DNA of 64,000 nucleotides. It comes from Uranotaenia lowii (taxonomy: Eukaryota; Arthropoda; Insecta; Diptera; Culicidae). A model generated the notes under the pieces. The model did not search any database. It was given only the letters and a program-made list of their open reading frames with translations, and was not told where the DNA came from. Both the position numbers and the translations under genes were made by a program. The stretch covers positions 108,624,683 to 108,688,682 of the forward strand of contig NC_073693.1 in assembly GCF_029784155.1 (NCBI RefSeq). The letters run 5' to 3'. Below are positions 21,277-32,866 of the stretch, piece by piece (within the stretch, counting starts at the first letter, position 1; each line of letters opens with the position of its first letter).

Positions 21277-21783
21277 AACCCCGACCTTTGTGGTGAGAAT
21301 AGAACACGCTACCACTAGACCATGGCTAGATGTTGTTCTAACTGAAACTAAAACTCGAAGTGGTGATATGATTTTGAAAACACATTAATGCACTTTTTCT
21401 GACTTAGTAAATCCCGTTTTGAGCACTTTCGTGCCCTTTATGTGACTTAAGTCCCGTACAACGTACATATCAATCACTTTTGCAACCAATTCTAATTCTA
21501 ATTCCAATTTAATTTATTTAGAGATGATTTTAACAACTCAGCTGTCATTCGTCCTCTAAGATGCAACTTTCAAGTTCATTAATGAGTGCATATAGTTCGC
21601 TAATGGGAATTGAGCAAAATAAGTTACATACAACGTTCATCACTTTTGCAACTTTCAAGTTCATTAATGAGTACATAAAGTTCACTCAAGAGAATTGGAC
21701 AGTTGATTCTCTTTGTCAGCTAATATGCAACTTTCAAAGATTTCATTCAAGTAAATATATGACTTTTGTTTGCTTGGGTTGTC
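21277..21783 (-). mobile_element. SINE-like unit, right piece of a split copy
   Basis: It starts with the 13-bp repeat AACCCCGACCTTT and continues with the tRNA-like A-box side (TGGTCTAGTGG on the minus strand, 21312-21322). It then matches 56548-56922 closely. The upstream part contains two or three diverged repeats of about 105 bp with the block CTTTCAAGTTCATTAATGAG. No protein is encoded. Confidence 0.75.
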
Positions 21784-23361
21784 ATTAGTAGTTAGCATTT
21801 CTAGAAGAAATTGTTTTATTTCTACTTTTTCCATTCACGAACGTCTGTAAATTATTCACTATAACTTATTGAACCTGTTTTAAAAAATGTAGAGAAACTA
21901 GAAAAAGTTAGCATTGAAATCGGTCAACATTTGTGGCCAGAGGAAGGACAACAAACATGAAATCAAATAGAAAAGACAAAAATTTGAACAGTAATTTTGC
22001 GACCGGCATGTTTAAATTCTTGGCACCAATGAAAAATGTGATTTTTCAGCAATGTGTTCTCGAACAAAAGAAAAAATCATTCAAATTCAACAATTGTCTT
22101 ATTTTGTGTGTTGAAATAGTGTAACAAAACCAGAAACAAATTAACAATCAACAATGTGTTTTTTCTAATATTACTCTCAAAATACATACCTACATAATTT
22201 AAGAAAGGTAAAACATTTTTAAAGAATTTAAAGCATTTTGTCTTCAATCTACATAATCACATCACAAAGCTCTTGAAAATTGTTTACAGCGTTGCTAAAA
22301 GTTCCTATATGTATTTCAAGTAAATTTCCACTAAAATATTTTTTTTTTTTTTTCAATTTAGACCCAATTGATTGTAAAGAAAGATCCAAGTGGATTTTTT
22401 TTCAAATTTCATCACTTATAATTTTCTTCCAAAAATTATTGGAAGTGTTCTGACTTAGAAATTTAAATGAAAATTCTGAATTTTGAATTTTGGGCAGAAT
22501 CTCTGATCTTGAAATCAAAACTGAATTTTGGTTTCCTTTTGTCTTTTTTTCCCGGTTTTGGGTTAGAATTCCTTGTTTTTTTCGGTTTCCACGGTGTGAT
22601 TTTCCAGGTTTTCCCGATTCTGTGGCCACCCTGTCATGAAATTAAATCTGCATCCTTCTTATGTAAGAATAAACACTCAAGTTTGTGTTTTTATATGTGC
22701 AAAAAGTCCGAAAGAAGTACAATACTTTATGTATTCGTTGCTCGATACTTCAGTTTAACGTCCTTTGTTGAATTCTTCAATCGATGAATGAAAATGGAAG
22801 GCGTCACAAATCATCGTTTAAAATCGGAATATTTCGTTTTAAATAAGTTTGCCATTTGATAATCAAAACTTTTCTATTAATAATATGTTACAACTCTGAT
22901 AGTTTTATATCCGGCTTTAGGAAAGACTTTCCCCAATCGCCGAAATTAACTGTGATCAGCAATTCAATAAACTTAAAGTAAACGAATAGGAAATAATGTT
23001 ATAGCAAAAAAAAATTAAAATATTAAAATATTAAAATATTAAAATTCTTTATAAAAAGTTTAGGATAAACTTTAGTACTGTTGAATAAGTTCAACAGTTT
23101 CTTTTTCTTTGAATAATCCAACAAATAAGAGCATTTGAGTTTTTACTTAAAGACTATTAAGAAATGAACAAATAAGTTGAAATTTATAGCTATCAATTTA
23201 AATAAATCTTTGTAAATAGACCAAATTTGTAAGGTAAGTCACAAAACTGGCAGCTAATTGACAGTATTTAAATAGCTAAAAGTAACCTGTTTTCTCCCTT
23301 TTTTAAATTTTCTGAAATATGATTTCAGTGTACTCTTTTTGGCGTTGATGGATATGATAAT
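21784..23361. other. AT-rich DNA, no gene seen
   Basis: The only notable feature is a C/G-run repeat fragment at about 22490-22640 (TTTTTTTCCCGGTTTTGGG, ending near GTGGCCACCCTG). It resembles pieces near 43080-43200 and 48210-48625 and may be a dispersed repeat. No ORF with recognisable content was found. Confidence 0.45.
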
Positions 23362-24328
23362 CCCAGATTAGGGTCATAATAAGATCAGGATCAGAATAAG
23401 CAGAAGGATCAGTAGTAGGGTTAGGATCAGGATAAGGATCTCGATTAACAGCAGGATAAGAAGCAGAAATAGGGTCATAATTAGGATCAAGATTCGGATC
23501 TGGATTAGGACCAAGATTAAAATCACGATTAAGCTAAGAATTAGGGTCATAATTAGAGTAAAGATTAGGATCAGAGTTATTAGCGGGATACAGATGCGAA
23601 CTTGGATCAGAATCAGGTTTAGAATCAGTATTAAGATCAGGGTTGGGATCGGGATGAACATCAGGATCAGGATCAGGATAAGAATCAGGATTAGGATTAG
23701 AACTACGATCACGATTAGGATCAGGAGAAGGATCATTATTAAGATCAGGATCAGGATAAGCAGAAGGATCAGTAATAGGATCAGGATTTGGACCAGGATT
23801 AGGATCACAATTACGATAAGGATTATAAGCAGGACTACGGTCATAATTAGAATCAGGATTAGGATCAGGATTAGAACCAGGATTAGGATCACGATTGAGC
23901 TCAGAGTTAGGGTCATAACTAGGATCAAGATTTGGATCTGGATTATGATCAGGATACAGATCAGAGTTTGGATTAGGAACAGGTTTAGGATAAGTATAAA
24001 GATCAGGATAATGATCAGGATGAACATCAGGATAAGGATTAGGATAAGGACTAGGATTAGGATTAGGACAAGGATAATGATCAGGAGAAGGACCTGTAAA
24101 AGGATCAGGATTAGGACCAAGATTAGATCAGAGCTATGATCAGGATTATGATCAGGATTTGAACCAGGATTAGGATCTGGATCAGGTTTTGGATCAGTAT
24201 TAAGACCAGGGTCAGGATCAAAATATGAATCAGGATTAGGATAACGACTAGAATCAGGGTTAAGATCAGGATTAGGATCAGAAGGAGGATCAGTAGTAGG
24301 ATATGGAATAGATCAGGATTAGGATTAA
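23362..24328 (+). repeat. Satellite array, degenerate (GGATTAGGATCA)n, about 1 kb
   Basis: A 6/12-bp unit (AGGATC alternating with AGGATT) runs for nearly 1 kb with scattered substitutions and small length changes. The long frames of Ile/Leu or Arg/Ile across it are an effect of the period, not genes. The reverse-complement unit forms the array at 27309-27893. Confidence 0.92.
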
Positions 24329-24487
24329 ATTGCCAAACAGCATGTGGATCAGGTTTGGGACCGAATTCAACCAAAATCAGATTCTCGAATCTGGATCTTC
24401 GAATTAAGATCAACTTCAGTTTCATGCTCTTGATTTTCTGACATCCAGATATCTTGAATCCGATCATCATTTCTAATACATGTTTTT

Positions 24488-25713
24488 TTTTTTAGTTATT
24501 CGTTTATTTCAATCGGCTCAAACCTTTTAGTATTACGGAGCCAAAGTTCCTTTTTTTACATCAATTGCTTAAATCTATGTTACAGATTTGTTTTCCACAC
24601 TATTTTTCGTTTGCCGGTCAATTATTGGTTTTATGAATTCTGGTTTAAGTATTTACAGTTCATTATTTAAAAACTAATATAGCCAAAAAGAAGGAAGAAA
24701 AAGATGAAGAAGATACTTAAACGTGGAGATCGATAGATTTAAGATAAAGATATATTTCGAACATGTAGTCAAGGTCTACCGCAGCCAGCACATCCCTCAC
24801 CGGAACGCTAGGTGGTTTCCCTCGGGCCCGAAGGGAGTCTATCAAATTCGCTCTGGCGATAAGATGGTCCTCACAAGACCAAACAAGATGCTCGATGTCA
24901 TGGTAACCTTGACCACAGCGACACAAATTGCTGCCAGCGAGATTCACACGAAAGAGTAGCGCATCTAAGGAACCATGATTGGACATGAGGCGGGAAAATG
25001 TTTTAATAAAATCCCGACTCAGGTCCAATCTATTGAACCAAGGTTTAAGGCTTACCTTTGGGATAATCGAATGAAGCCACCGACCCCACTCATCCTCATC
25101 CCATTTGCGCTGCCAGTTGACAAGAGAGTTACTTCGAACTAGAAAGTAAAATTCGTTGAAGGCGGTTTGACGCTGATAAATGTCGCCTTCAACCGCGCCC
25201 ACCTTTGCCAGCGAGTCTGCCTTCTCATTGCCCATTATTGAGCAATGTGAAGGCACCCAAACAAAGGTGATGATGAAGCAGCGTCTAGATAAAGCACTCA
25301 ACGTTACCCGTATCTTCTCAAGAAAGTACGGCGAGTGCTTTGCAGGCCTTATTGAACGAATAGCCTCAACAGAGCTAAGGCTATCCGTTACAATGATGTA
25401 GTGTCCAACGGGTCGTGTGGCTATATTTTCCACTGCCCAATGTATAGCTGCTAATTCGGCTATATACACTGAGCATGGAGATTGAAGACTATAAGACGCA
25501 CTTGAAATTTGGTTGAACACTCCAAACCCGGTACATTCGTCTATCAGGGAACCATCTGTAAAGTACAATTTTTCAGCATTGACGTGTCCATATTTTGCAT
25601 CAAAAAGCCTAGGAACAATAAGAGCACGATGTTGTTCCGGGATCCCACGGATTTCATGCAGCATGGACAAATCAAACTGGACAGAGGCAGAGTCGTATTC
25701 CGGGTGAAAAAAA
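24488..25713 (-). mobile_element. 5'-truncated RNase H-bearing LINE with target duplication
   Basis: On the minus strand the copy starts inside the ORF at 25713 and ends in a short poly(A), seen as T on the + strand within 24483-24493. The 15-bp sequence CTAATACATGTTTTT flanks it at 24473-24487 and 25714-25728, which is a target-site duplication (the T-run shared with the tail makes the left limit uncertain by a few bases). Confidence 0.88.
24717..25712 (-). pseudogene. C-terminal fragment of a LINE polyprotein: RNase H plus Cys/His motif
   Basis: Counted from Met at 25670 the frame has 317 residues with no internal stop. RNase H motifs are in order: YFTDGSL (Asp 39), AELAAIHWAVE (Glu 72), VTDSLSS (Asp 96) and WVPSHCSIMGNEKAD (Asp 152), so all four catalytic acidic residues are kept. 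A Cys/His motif (LCRCGQGYHDIEHLVWSC) follows near 255-272. RNase H removes the RNA strand after reverse transcription and occurs in the I, R1 and LOA groups of LINEs. The reverse transcriptase and endonuclease are absent, so this is a dead 3' fragment despite the open frame. Confidence 0.88.
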
Positions 25714-25748
25714 CTAATACATGTTTTTGTTAATAAAAATATAAAATA

Positions 25749-27061
25749 CTAGCTGATCCCATACGAACTCCGTTTCGCTTTCAACTTGGAATATGTCATG
25801 AACAGTTTGTTTGAAAGTCAATGCCAAGCATATTCCAGATGCACTTCTGAATTCATTGTTAAGTAATAATTGCAAAAATATTGGTCGATCACTTTGTCTG
25901 TCGTCTGCTACTAAATTTGAAATCAGAAATCCTTTGACTGTGCCAAAAAATAACGTCTATGAATTTCGACTCGATCATTGCATAACAACGCAATTATTGC
26001 CAAAAAGCTAAACCCCTTTCGGGGGCTCTTATACAATCTTTGATGACTGAAATCGATTGCCCTTCTCTCCAAACTCCCGTGTGCAAATTTTCAAAGCAAT
26101 CCATTGTATAATAACGTCAATATTGCTAAAAACAGCGAAAAATTCATTTATATGGACGACCCCTTTCGTCGACCCCTGGCAAAGCATTTGACATCTGAAA
26201 TCGGTTGCTCGTCCCTGAAAACTACCGTGTGCGAATTTTCATCCCAATCCGATGTAAAATAACGACGATATTGCAAAAATATTGAAAGGTTTATATGGAC
26301 GACCCCCTTTGTCGGCCCCTTACAAAGAATTTAATACCTGAAATCCATTGCTCATCTCTCAAAACCCTCGTGTACCAATTTTCGTCTGAATCCGATGTAT
26401 AATAACGAAAATATCGCATCAACAGTGAATAGTTAATATGGACGACCCCTTTGGCCGACCCCTGATTTAGTTTGGAAAAGTGAAATCAGTTGTTTGTCCC
26501 TAATAACTCCTATGTGCAAATTTTCACCCCAATCCGATGTATAAAAACGTCAATATCACTAAGATACTGAAAATTTATTATGGACGACCCCTTTTGCCGG
26601 CCCCTTACACTGAATTTAATACCTAGAATCGATTGCACGTCACTCAAAACTATCGTGTACCAATTTTCATCTGAATACGATGTATAATAACGTCAATATC
26701 GCAAAAACAGCGAACAGTTAATATGGACGACCCCTTTGGTTGACCCCTTACACAAAATTTGACACCTGAAATTGATTGCTCGTCTTTCGAAACACTCATG
26801 TGCAAATTTTCAACACGATCCGACGAAAAGTAACGTCAATATCGCGAAAACAATATTTGTCTTCTATGGACGACCCCTTCAGAAGGGGTCATCCGAAAAT
26901 CTAAAAACATTTTTCATCCTTCCTGGTCCTAATGAGCATCCATGCCAAATTTCAGCTCTCTAGCCCTTAAGACGACTGAGTCTATAGAGGACAAACAAAC
27001 AAACAAACAAACAAACAAACAAACAAACAAACATACAGAAATTGCTTTTTATATATATAGA
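25749..27061 (-). mobile_element. Helitron-like element with 143-bp tandem repeats, copy 1
   Basis: In minus-strand sense the element begins TCTATATATATAAAAAGC (27061) and ends GGGATCAGCTAG (25749). It is flanked by A before and T after, with no duplication, as for Helitrons. Near the 5' end is a (GTTT)n microsatellite, seen as (CAAA)n around 26994-27031. Most of the interior is about six tandem units of 143 bp. No protein is encoded. The copy at 61023-62302 is closely related. Confidence 0.72.
26151..26870 (+). repeat. Tandem 143-bp units inside the Helitron-like element
   Basis: The block TATGGACGACCCC begins at 26151, 26294, 26437, 26579, 26722 and 26865: spacings of 143, 143, 142, 143 and 143 bp. 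Each unit also carries a TGAAATC.ATTGC block, an AATTTTCA block and a C.AATCCGATGTATAATAACG block. The other copy repeats the pattern at 61401, 61544, 61688, 61831, 61974 and 62113. Confidence 0.92.
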
Positions 27062-27308
27062 TTCTCAAATTGGCATCCTAATTATTTTTTTTAAATTCTA
27101 CAAAATTAAAATTACATCAACAGGAAAAATACGTTTTTGGAATTGGAAAAAATATTCAATTCTTTGTTAAAATGTTTTAAAACAAAAAAAAAGAGTAAAT
27201 TCCGTGAAATTTTTTAATAAGAAGAGTATCTACGCTCATTTCTCGATCCAAAAAGGGTTCTTGTACTCTTAATATAGTACGTTTGGTATCCCTACCCGAA
27301 CACTGTTT

Positions 27309-27893
27309 TTAATCCTGATCTTAATTCTGATCCTAATCCTGAGCCTACACTGATCTTTCTCCTGCTCCTCATCTTGATCCTAGTTTTTATCCTAATGCTG
27401 GTCCTAATCCTGATACTAATCCTGATCCTAATCCTGATCCTAATCCTGATCCTAATCCTGATCCTAATCCTGATCCTAATCCTGATCCTAATCCTGATCC
27501 TAATCCTGATCCTTATTCTGATCCAAATTCTAAACCTAATCTTGATCCTAATCTTGATTCTAATTTTTTATCTTAATCCATATCTTAACACTAATCCTAA
27601 TGTTGATCCTATTTCTGATCCGAATCTTGATACTAATCCTGATATTTATTCTGATCCTAATCTTGATCTTATCACTGATGTTAATCCTGATTCAAATCCT
27701 GATTCTAGCTCTGATCTTATCCTTTACCTAATCTTGATCTTGAAACTAATTTTGATTCTGTCCTGATCAAGTCCATGATCTCGATCTTGATCCTGATTCT
27801 GATCTTTATCCTTTTTCTGATCTTTATCCTAATTCTGTTTTTGATCGTGATTCCGATCCTGAGCCTTATTTAAATCCTTATCCTAATCCTAAC
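27309..27893 (+). repeat. Satellite array, (CCTAATCCTGAT)n, inverted relative to 23362-24328
   Basis: The unit is the reverse complement of the array at 23362-24328. The central 27410-27510 part is nearly perfect; both flanks are degenerate. About 3 kb lies between the two arrays. Confidence 0.92.
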
Positions 27894-28513
27894 GGGTCAA
27901 TATTGATGGATTTCAGAACAAATTTGGAGATCGGAATGTTTGTGGTTGCTTTAGACTTAAAATTTTGTTAAAATCTGAAAATCTATCTAAAGTTTTGACA
28001 TAACAAGTTATGGTAAAATAAGATTGGAAACTTCAAGACCTTTCTTTTTTTTAAATCAGATTTCACAGTAAATAAATGTTAAATATGATGAACTTGAAAA
28101 ATTTCTAAGTTTTTTCTAAAGTTTGGTTCACTGATTTAATGTAGATTCACTGAATTGATAGAGCTTTTTTTTACTTTTAGAAAGGGTTGGATAGTGTTTT
28201 GATATAATGAGATAATTTATTAAGAAATTTCAAAAAAAAAAGATTATTTTAAATTTTTATAAGTTTTAAGACACATTTCACCGTGACGTGAAATCGCTTT
28301 TTCGGACTTTTCTGAACTGTTATCATTCTAGAAGTCAACCAAATGAAAATGAAAAAAAACTTATTACAAACGGTCGCAAATTTGAAATTGAGTTTTCTTC
28401 AAAATGAATATAATTTGAAATAGAATAGCGGTATCTTCAAACGAGTTGTAGAAAAACAATTACCCACAATTCGATTGAACAACAACGAACGATGTAATAC
28501 TTGTTCGAAGTAT

Positions 28514-29164
28514 TGACGTGAATTCACTCAGTTTAAACAGAACAGGGTAGTTGACTGAATTCACGTCACGATATAAATATCAAGTTTTTCTGAACCATTC
28601 TTTACAGCCTTCAAATTTTATGTGCACTTTTAAAAAACGATATTTTGTTGTTCCAATTTTTACTATCATAAATTTTCAGTTTCTTCACCTAATTATTTCC
28701 TTATTTGTCAATCAAAATAAGGAAATAATTAGGTGAAGAAACTGAAAAGAAAAGAAACTTGAATAGCAACATATTGAGGTATCATAAGTTAAAATTACAA
28801 CTGTTTCTCACAAAGATTCACAAAAAAATTAATTTTTTGTATTATTATTTGAAAATAACGAACTTTTTAAAAAATCAACTAAATTATGTTCGATTTGAAA
28901 ATATCCGACAATCTGGAGGGTTAAAACAGCTTTCAGAGTATATTCCCCTTATGAAATTTCACAAAAAAAAACAAATTTTGTGACGTGAATTCACACATTC
29001 GCACTGTTGTAACTCAGCTAGATTCCAAATGATTTCTTTTAAAAATTTAGTGTTTTAGAATCCTCTTATCATTTTCAAAGAAGATCTTATTTTTTTTTAT
29101 GTCAGAAAATGTCAAAGCTTTCTCGTAAAACTAATAAGTTCCCTTTTATGTGACGTGAATTCAC
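28514..29164. repeat. Recurring TGACGTGAATTCAC motif (four copies)
   Basis: TGACGTGAATTCAC is at 28514-28527, 28981-28994 and 29151-29164, with an inverted form GAATTCACGTCA at 28557-28568. The first two form an imperfect hairpin with arms of about 18 bp. A related TGACGTGAAATC is near 28284. The surrounding sequence is AT-rich and non-coding. These may be termini or subterminal repeats of an unrecognised element; TGACGT is also a CRE core. Confidence 0.6.
28673..28748. repeat. Perfect 34-bp inverted repeat
   Basis: TTTTCAGTTTCTTCACCTAA at 28673 opens a 34-base arm, followed by an 8-base loop (GTCAATCA). The right arm, ending at 28748 with AGGTGAAGAAACTGAAAA, is an exact reverse complement. 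Absence of any mismatch suggests recent origin or selection. No mature small RNA can be claimed from sequence alone. Confidence 0.93.
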
Positions 29165-29719
29165 TTAAGTGCGATTGTTTTTGTTCGCTTTTCTGAACAA
29201 CCACATTGGATACAAACAAATTATTTTTTCAACAAAATGAAGCAGTGTTTTTTGGCTTCAAAACGTATTATAAAATATCCAAAACAAATTAATCCATATA
29301 TTTAAATTATTTATTTTGGAAAAGTTGTCGAAGTAACCACTTTTTCAAAAAAAAAAAAATGATTTTCAAAACCATTTAAAATTGTTCAAAATTTTGTTTT
29401 TCTTTTTTTCGTTGGTTTTGTATGATTAGAATTATCAAAATTTTAGACAAATTTGAGATTTTTCGATACGCGAACGTATAAAAATCACTTTTGAGCGGTA
29501 GAAGCGCGTGGAATACGTCTTAACAGTTATTGAATAGTTTAGAAAAGCACGCCCCTGGTCAACTAGTAGACATATGAAAAGTGTCAAATAAGCAAACTTA
29601 TAATTTACGGGAAAGAAGATAATTTTCAACTGATTTATGATGATTGCAATATGATGTTTCATTTCAACAACAATCCCCCTTACACACATTTCTCAACAGG
29701 GCTTTTGCTAGAAACCATT

Positions 29720-30600
29720 AACGTCGTTGTAAAGTTTATAAATAAACAACATAAGTTTCGCATCGACTAATCTGTTGACATCGCAAAACACACTCCACAC
29801 TTTCCCAGCAACATATCACTCGCCGGGCCATAAATTTTCGATACCCAACCCAGCACCGATTGGCCTAAATCACGATTCCTTTCTACAGGAATTGGACCGT
29901 AAGAAAAAAAAAAGTTTAAGAAATAGACCCCAAAACCCCATATGGACGCACAGAATATTTCAACCAATTTAATCCTTATCGTTTCGTTACAAACCGAAAG
30001 AACGAGCGGCCAAATAAATCTCCTGACACTTTCGTGTATGTTTGCATGTTTTTGGATCCCCGTCCCCTTTCCCAGTTCCCCTTCCACCAAACACTAGACG
30101 GAAAATATCTACTAATGAAAGCATAAATCTCGTCAATCTCACACCTCTTTCCCCCTCAAACAGAAGTGTCGTCGTCTCTTGATGGTGGTTCCACGCGGCT
30201 TACACGCACGCATCGTGTGACTTAGAATCTACAATGACGACGAAGTCGAAGAATGAGAGCGGCCGCCAGCCAGCACGCACTTGTGGATCGTAAAAAGTTG
30301 GTCGTGATGCGGTTTGTTTTTAATTTTTTTTTTATTTCGGTGTTTTGGCCGCACACCAAAAAACCTCAATTTGGTTTCGCGGCAACAAGATGTTTATTGA
30401 GTGGAAACATCACGAGACAGCGAAATGCTGAAACAAGCAAAAGGCAACAAATTGAAATTATTTCAATGGGGAAGAGAAGCGTTTTTCAATGAAACTGGCT
30501 TTCATTCAAGATTGGGATTGGGATCAGCCGCAGATTTCATCTCAATGAAAATGTTGGGAAGAATTGCTTGATTTGATACTTCGCTTTGCTTCTGTAGGCC
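29720..30600. other. Moderate-GC, apparently single-copy stretch
   Basis: This region is richer in GC and free of recognisable repeats, unlike its flanks. It contains pyrimidine tracts followed by AG (for example near 30161) but no exon I could support. It may be host regulatory or untranslated sequence. Confidence 0.3.
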
Positions 30601-32866
30601 AGAGAAAAATGAAAAAAATCTCACCAAACAGAAATCAGCATTTACATTTTGGTAACTGGACATTCTTATTCATAATTAAAATTCTATCGGCCTTATCGGT
30701 GAAAAGTCATGTCCTTTCTAGTATCTAGGACATCTTGAGTTTATGACATTTTTATAGACGGCTATAAAGTTAGAAAAAATTAAAGATGGTGAAAATATCC
30801 AAGAAAAGGGTGTTCAGGCCCTTACGAATGACCCGTCCTATGTGGGGGCTTTTCGAAATTCAAATTAAGCTGAAAATAATAACAATACCAAAAATCCACT
30901 TTAAATAAGAAAATTGATTTCTTACACCATTTTCGTACTTATGATTATCACACAAACTCAAAATTAAAAATGCTACCGATAAATAAAACAAAATTTTCAA
31001 CACAAATCATAATGGAAGTTTTGAAATAATGCTGTTTCCGGTAAATCATTGATACTTTGTTTCAAAATGATGTTCCTTATTCTGATCTAGAATTTGTTAC
31101 AAAATTAATTCTTAGCTGACTTGCTTTCGAATTTGAAATAGATATTTCCAACACAAAGATTAAAAAGAAATTGAGTTCTAAAAAAGTGTCAGATCAGGTT
31201 TGAAAATTATGAATAAAATGTGTCAGGAAAATGATAATAATTGCTTTTGAATATTCGTCTCAACTTACATTTCTTTTTTCATTTTCTTTTATAGGGTTGA
31301 TCACAAGATTCCACTGCAGGATTTTTCACTAAAAAAGTAGCTTATATTTCTTTTATTAAAGATATAACTATTATATGAAGACGATAAATTTTCGGTTGCT
31401 TAAAATATAAGGTATTCTTTGGGATGGCTTTGAACATAAAAACTATTTTCAGGGCCCCCTCAGAAAAATTTCCCCGGGCCCCCTGAAGACTTAGTCCGGC
31501 CCTGACCTCTAGTGTTGGTAATATGACGTATTTTAAATTTTAAAATCAAGTTGAATTGATTTTTCAATGAAAGCAATATCAAATCTACATAAAAAAAACG
31601 ATTCTGAATTTGTTTGTTATACTTCATTCAATAAAAGAACATTTTTTGATAAAAAAGGTTATATCAAATGATCTAGTAAAGTTAGATTCTAAATTCTAAA
31701 ATTTCTAAACATATTACTGTATGACTGATATTACTGTTGTCTGAAAAAAGGTTCACATTTGTTTAATCTTGCAAAACGAATTCATTTTTGCTTTAAAAAA
31801 AAAGGTATCTTAAATTCAATTTGGTTAAAAACTTTTTTGAAATTCATTAAATTCCCGTGTTTTACAAACAGAATTCATCTTTAACTTTTTTGCAGAAGTT
31901 GTAAATACTTGCGGTCTTAAGAAATTTTTATAACGGGCTTCAAATCATTGTTTTAAATTTTTCTTGTTTTGACAAAAATGCAGAAAGTTTTTAAATGATT
32001 TTTACTTTTTTCAAAAATAAAAGCTGATAGGAACAAAAAACTTATTAAAAATTTTGACTCAGGGAATTCCTTGCACCTTTCAAAATTGAGAATTTTGTGG
32101 CCTCGTGAAATTTATCAAAACCCTTGGATGTGAATTAAAAGTTGAGCATTTGTTATGACATTCTCGTTTTTTTTTTTGGTTATAATAAAACCATAGGTAA
32201 TGAAGTAAAGGATACAAATTTTAAGTTTTTTTTATCATATTCTATTGAGTACTGTAAGTATTGAACACCTGTTACATGGCTTCCAGCTTGTTGATGTGTA
32301 AAAATAGTATTCGATGCATGAATTTCGAAGTGAAAATAGTTGGTTTAAACTTCTACACATATTCAGTTACACTTCTTAATAAAAACGCATTCTGAAGTTA
32401 GGGTTTTTGTGTGTCAAGATTTGAGTTTCAATACAAGAGGTTCATTAAATTGCAATATTAAACTTGCAATAGAAAGAAAAGACCCAATTCGTGAAGGTCA
32501 CATAGTGTCGTAAAATGAAATGTCCTAGGCCTAGAGGAATTTGGACTAAATTGCGCCGGAGACGAGCCAATTTTCTGACACGTTTATTTACACTTATTTT
32601 GAACACCTTTTGGGATCGAGAAATTTCCGGTTACTAAAGTAAATTCATTTCTTGATCTGCAAATTTTACTTGGCCAAAATCTTCAAGGAAGGGCTTAAAA
32701 CTTTCATTTTCCCGAACCATTCTCAATTATTTTTGCATTAGAACATGCAAATTAGAGAATTTTTTTTCCGGAACTCCGGTTTCTGAGGAGTTAACAACGC
32801 AGCTTAACACTTGAAAGCATCTTTTTTCGGTATTATTGACAAGCACAACTATTTGGTATGGGAGAG
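30601..32866. other. AT-rich DNA with dispersed repeat fragments
   Basis: No gene is seen. It includes a hAT-like end at 31488-31504 and, at 32180-32412, a diverged copy of the repeat at 4952-5136. Confidence 0.5.
31488..31504 (-). mobile_element. hAT-like terminus CAGGGCCGGACTAAGTC
   Basis: In minus-strand sense the sequence starts CAGGGCCGGACTAAGTC and runs into G/C-runs (GGGGGCCC, GGGGAAATTTTTC). A sister terminus, CAGGGCTGGATTAAGTC, lies at 60947-60963, also followed by CCGGG and AATTTTTCCGGG. The opposite ends were not identified. Confidence 0.4.

Noticed and set aside
23374..24120. Long open frames of Ile/Leu across the 12-bp satellite
   Set aside because: The frames follow from a period divisible by three without stops; there is no protein signature.
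26994..27031. CRISPR-like short direct repeats (CAAA)n
   Set aside because: It is a simple microsatellite within a Helitron-like element in a eukaryotic genome.
27374..27766. 130-codon Ile/Leu-rich frame
   Set aside because: It is a by-product of the inverted copy of the same satellite.
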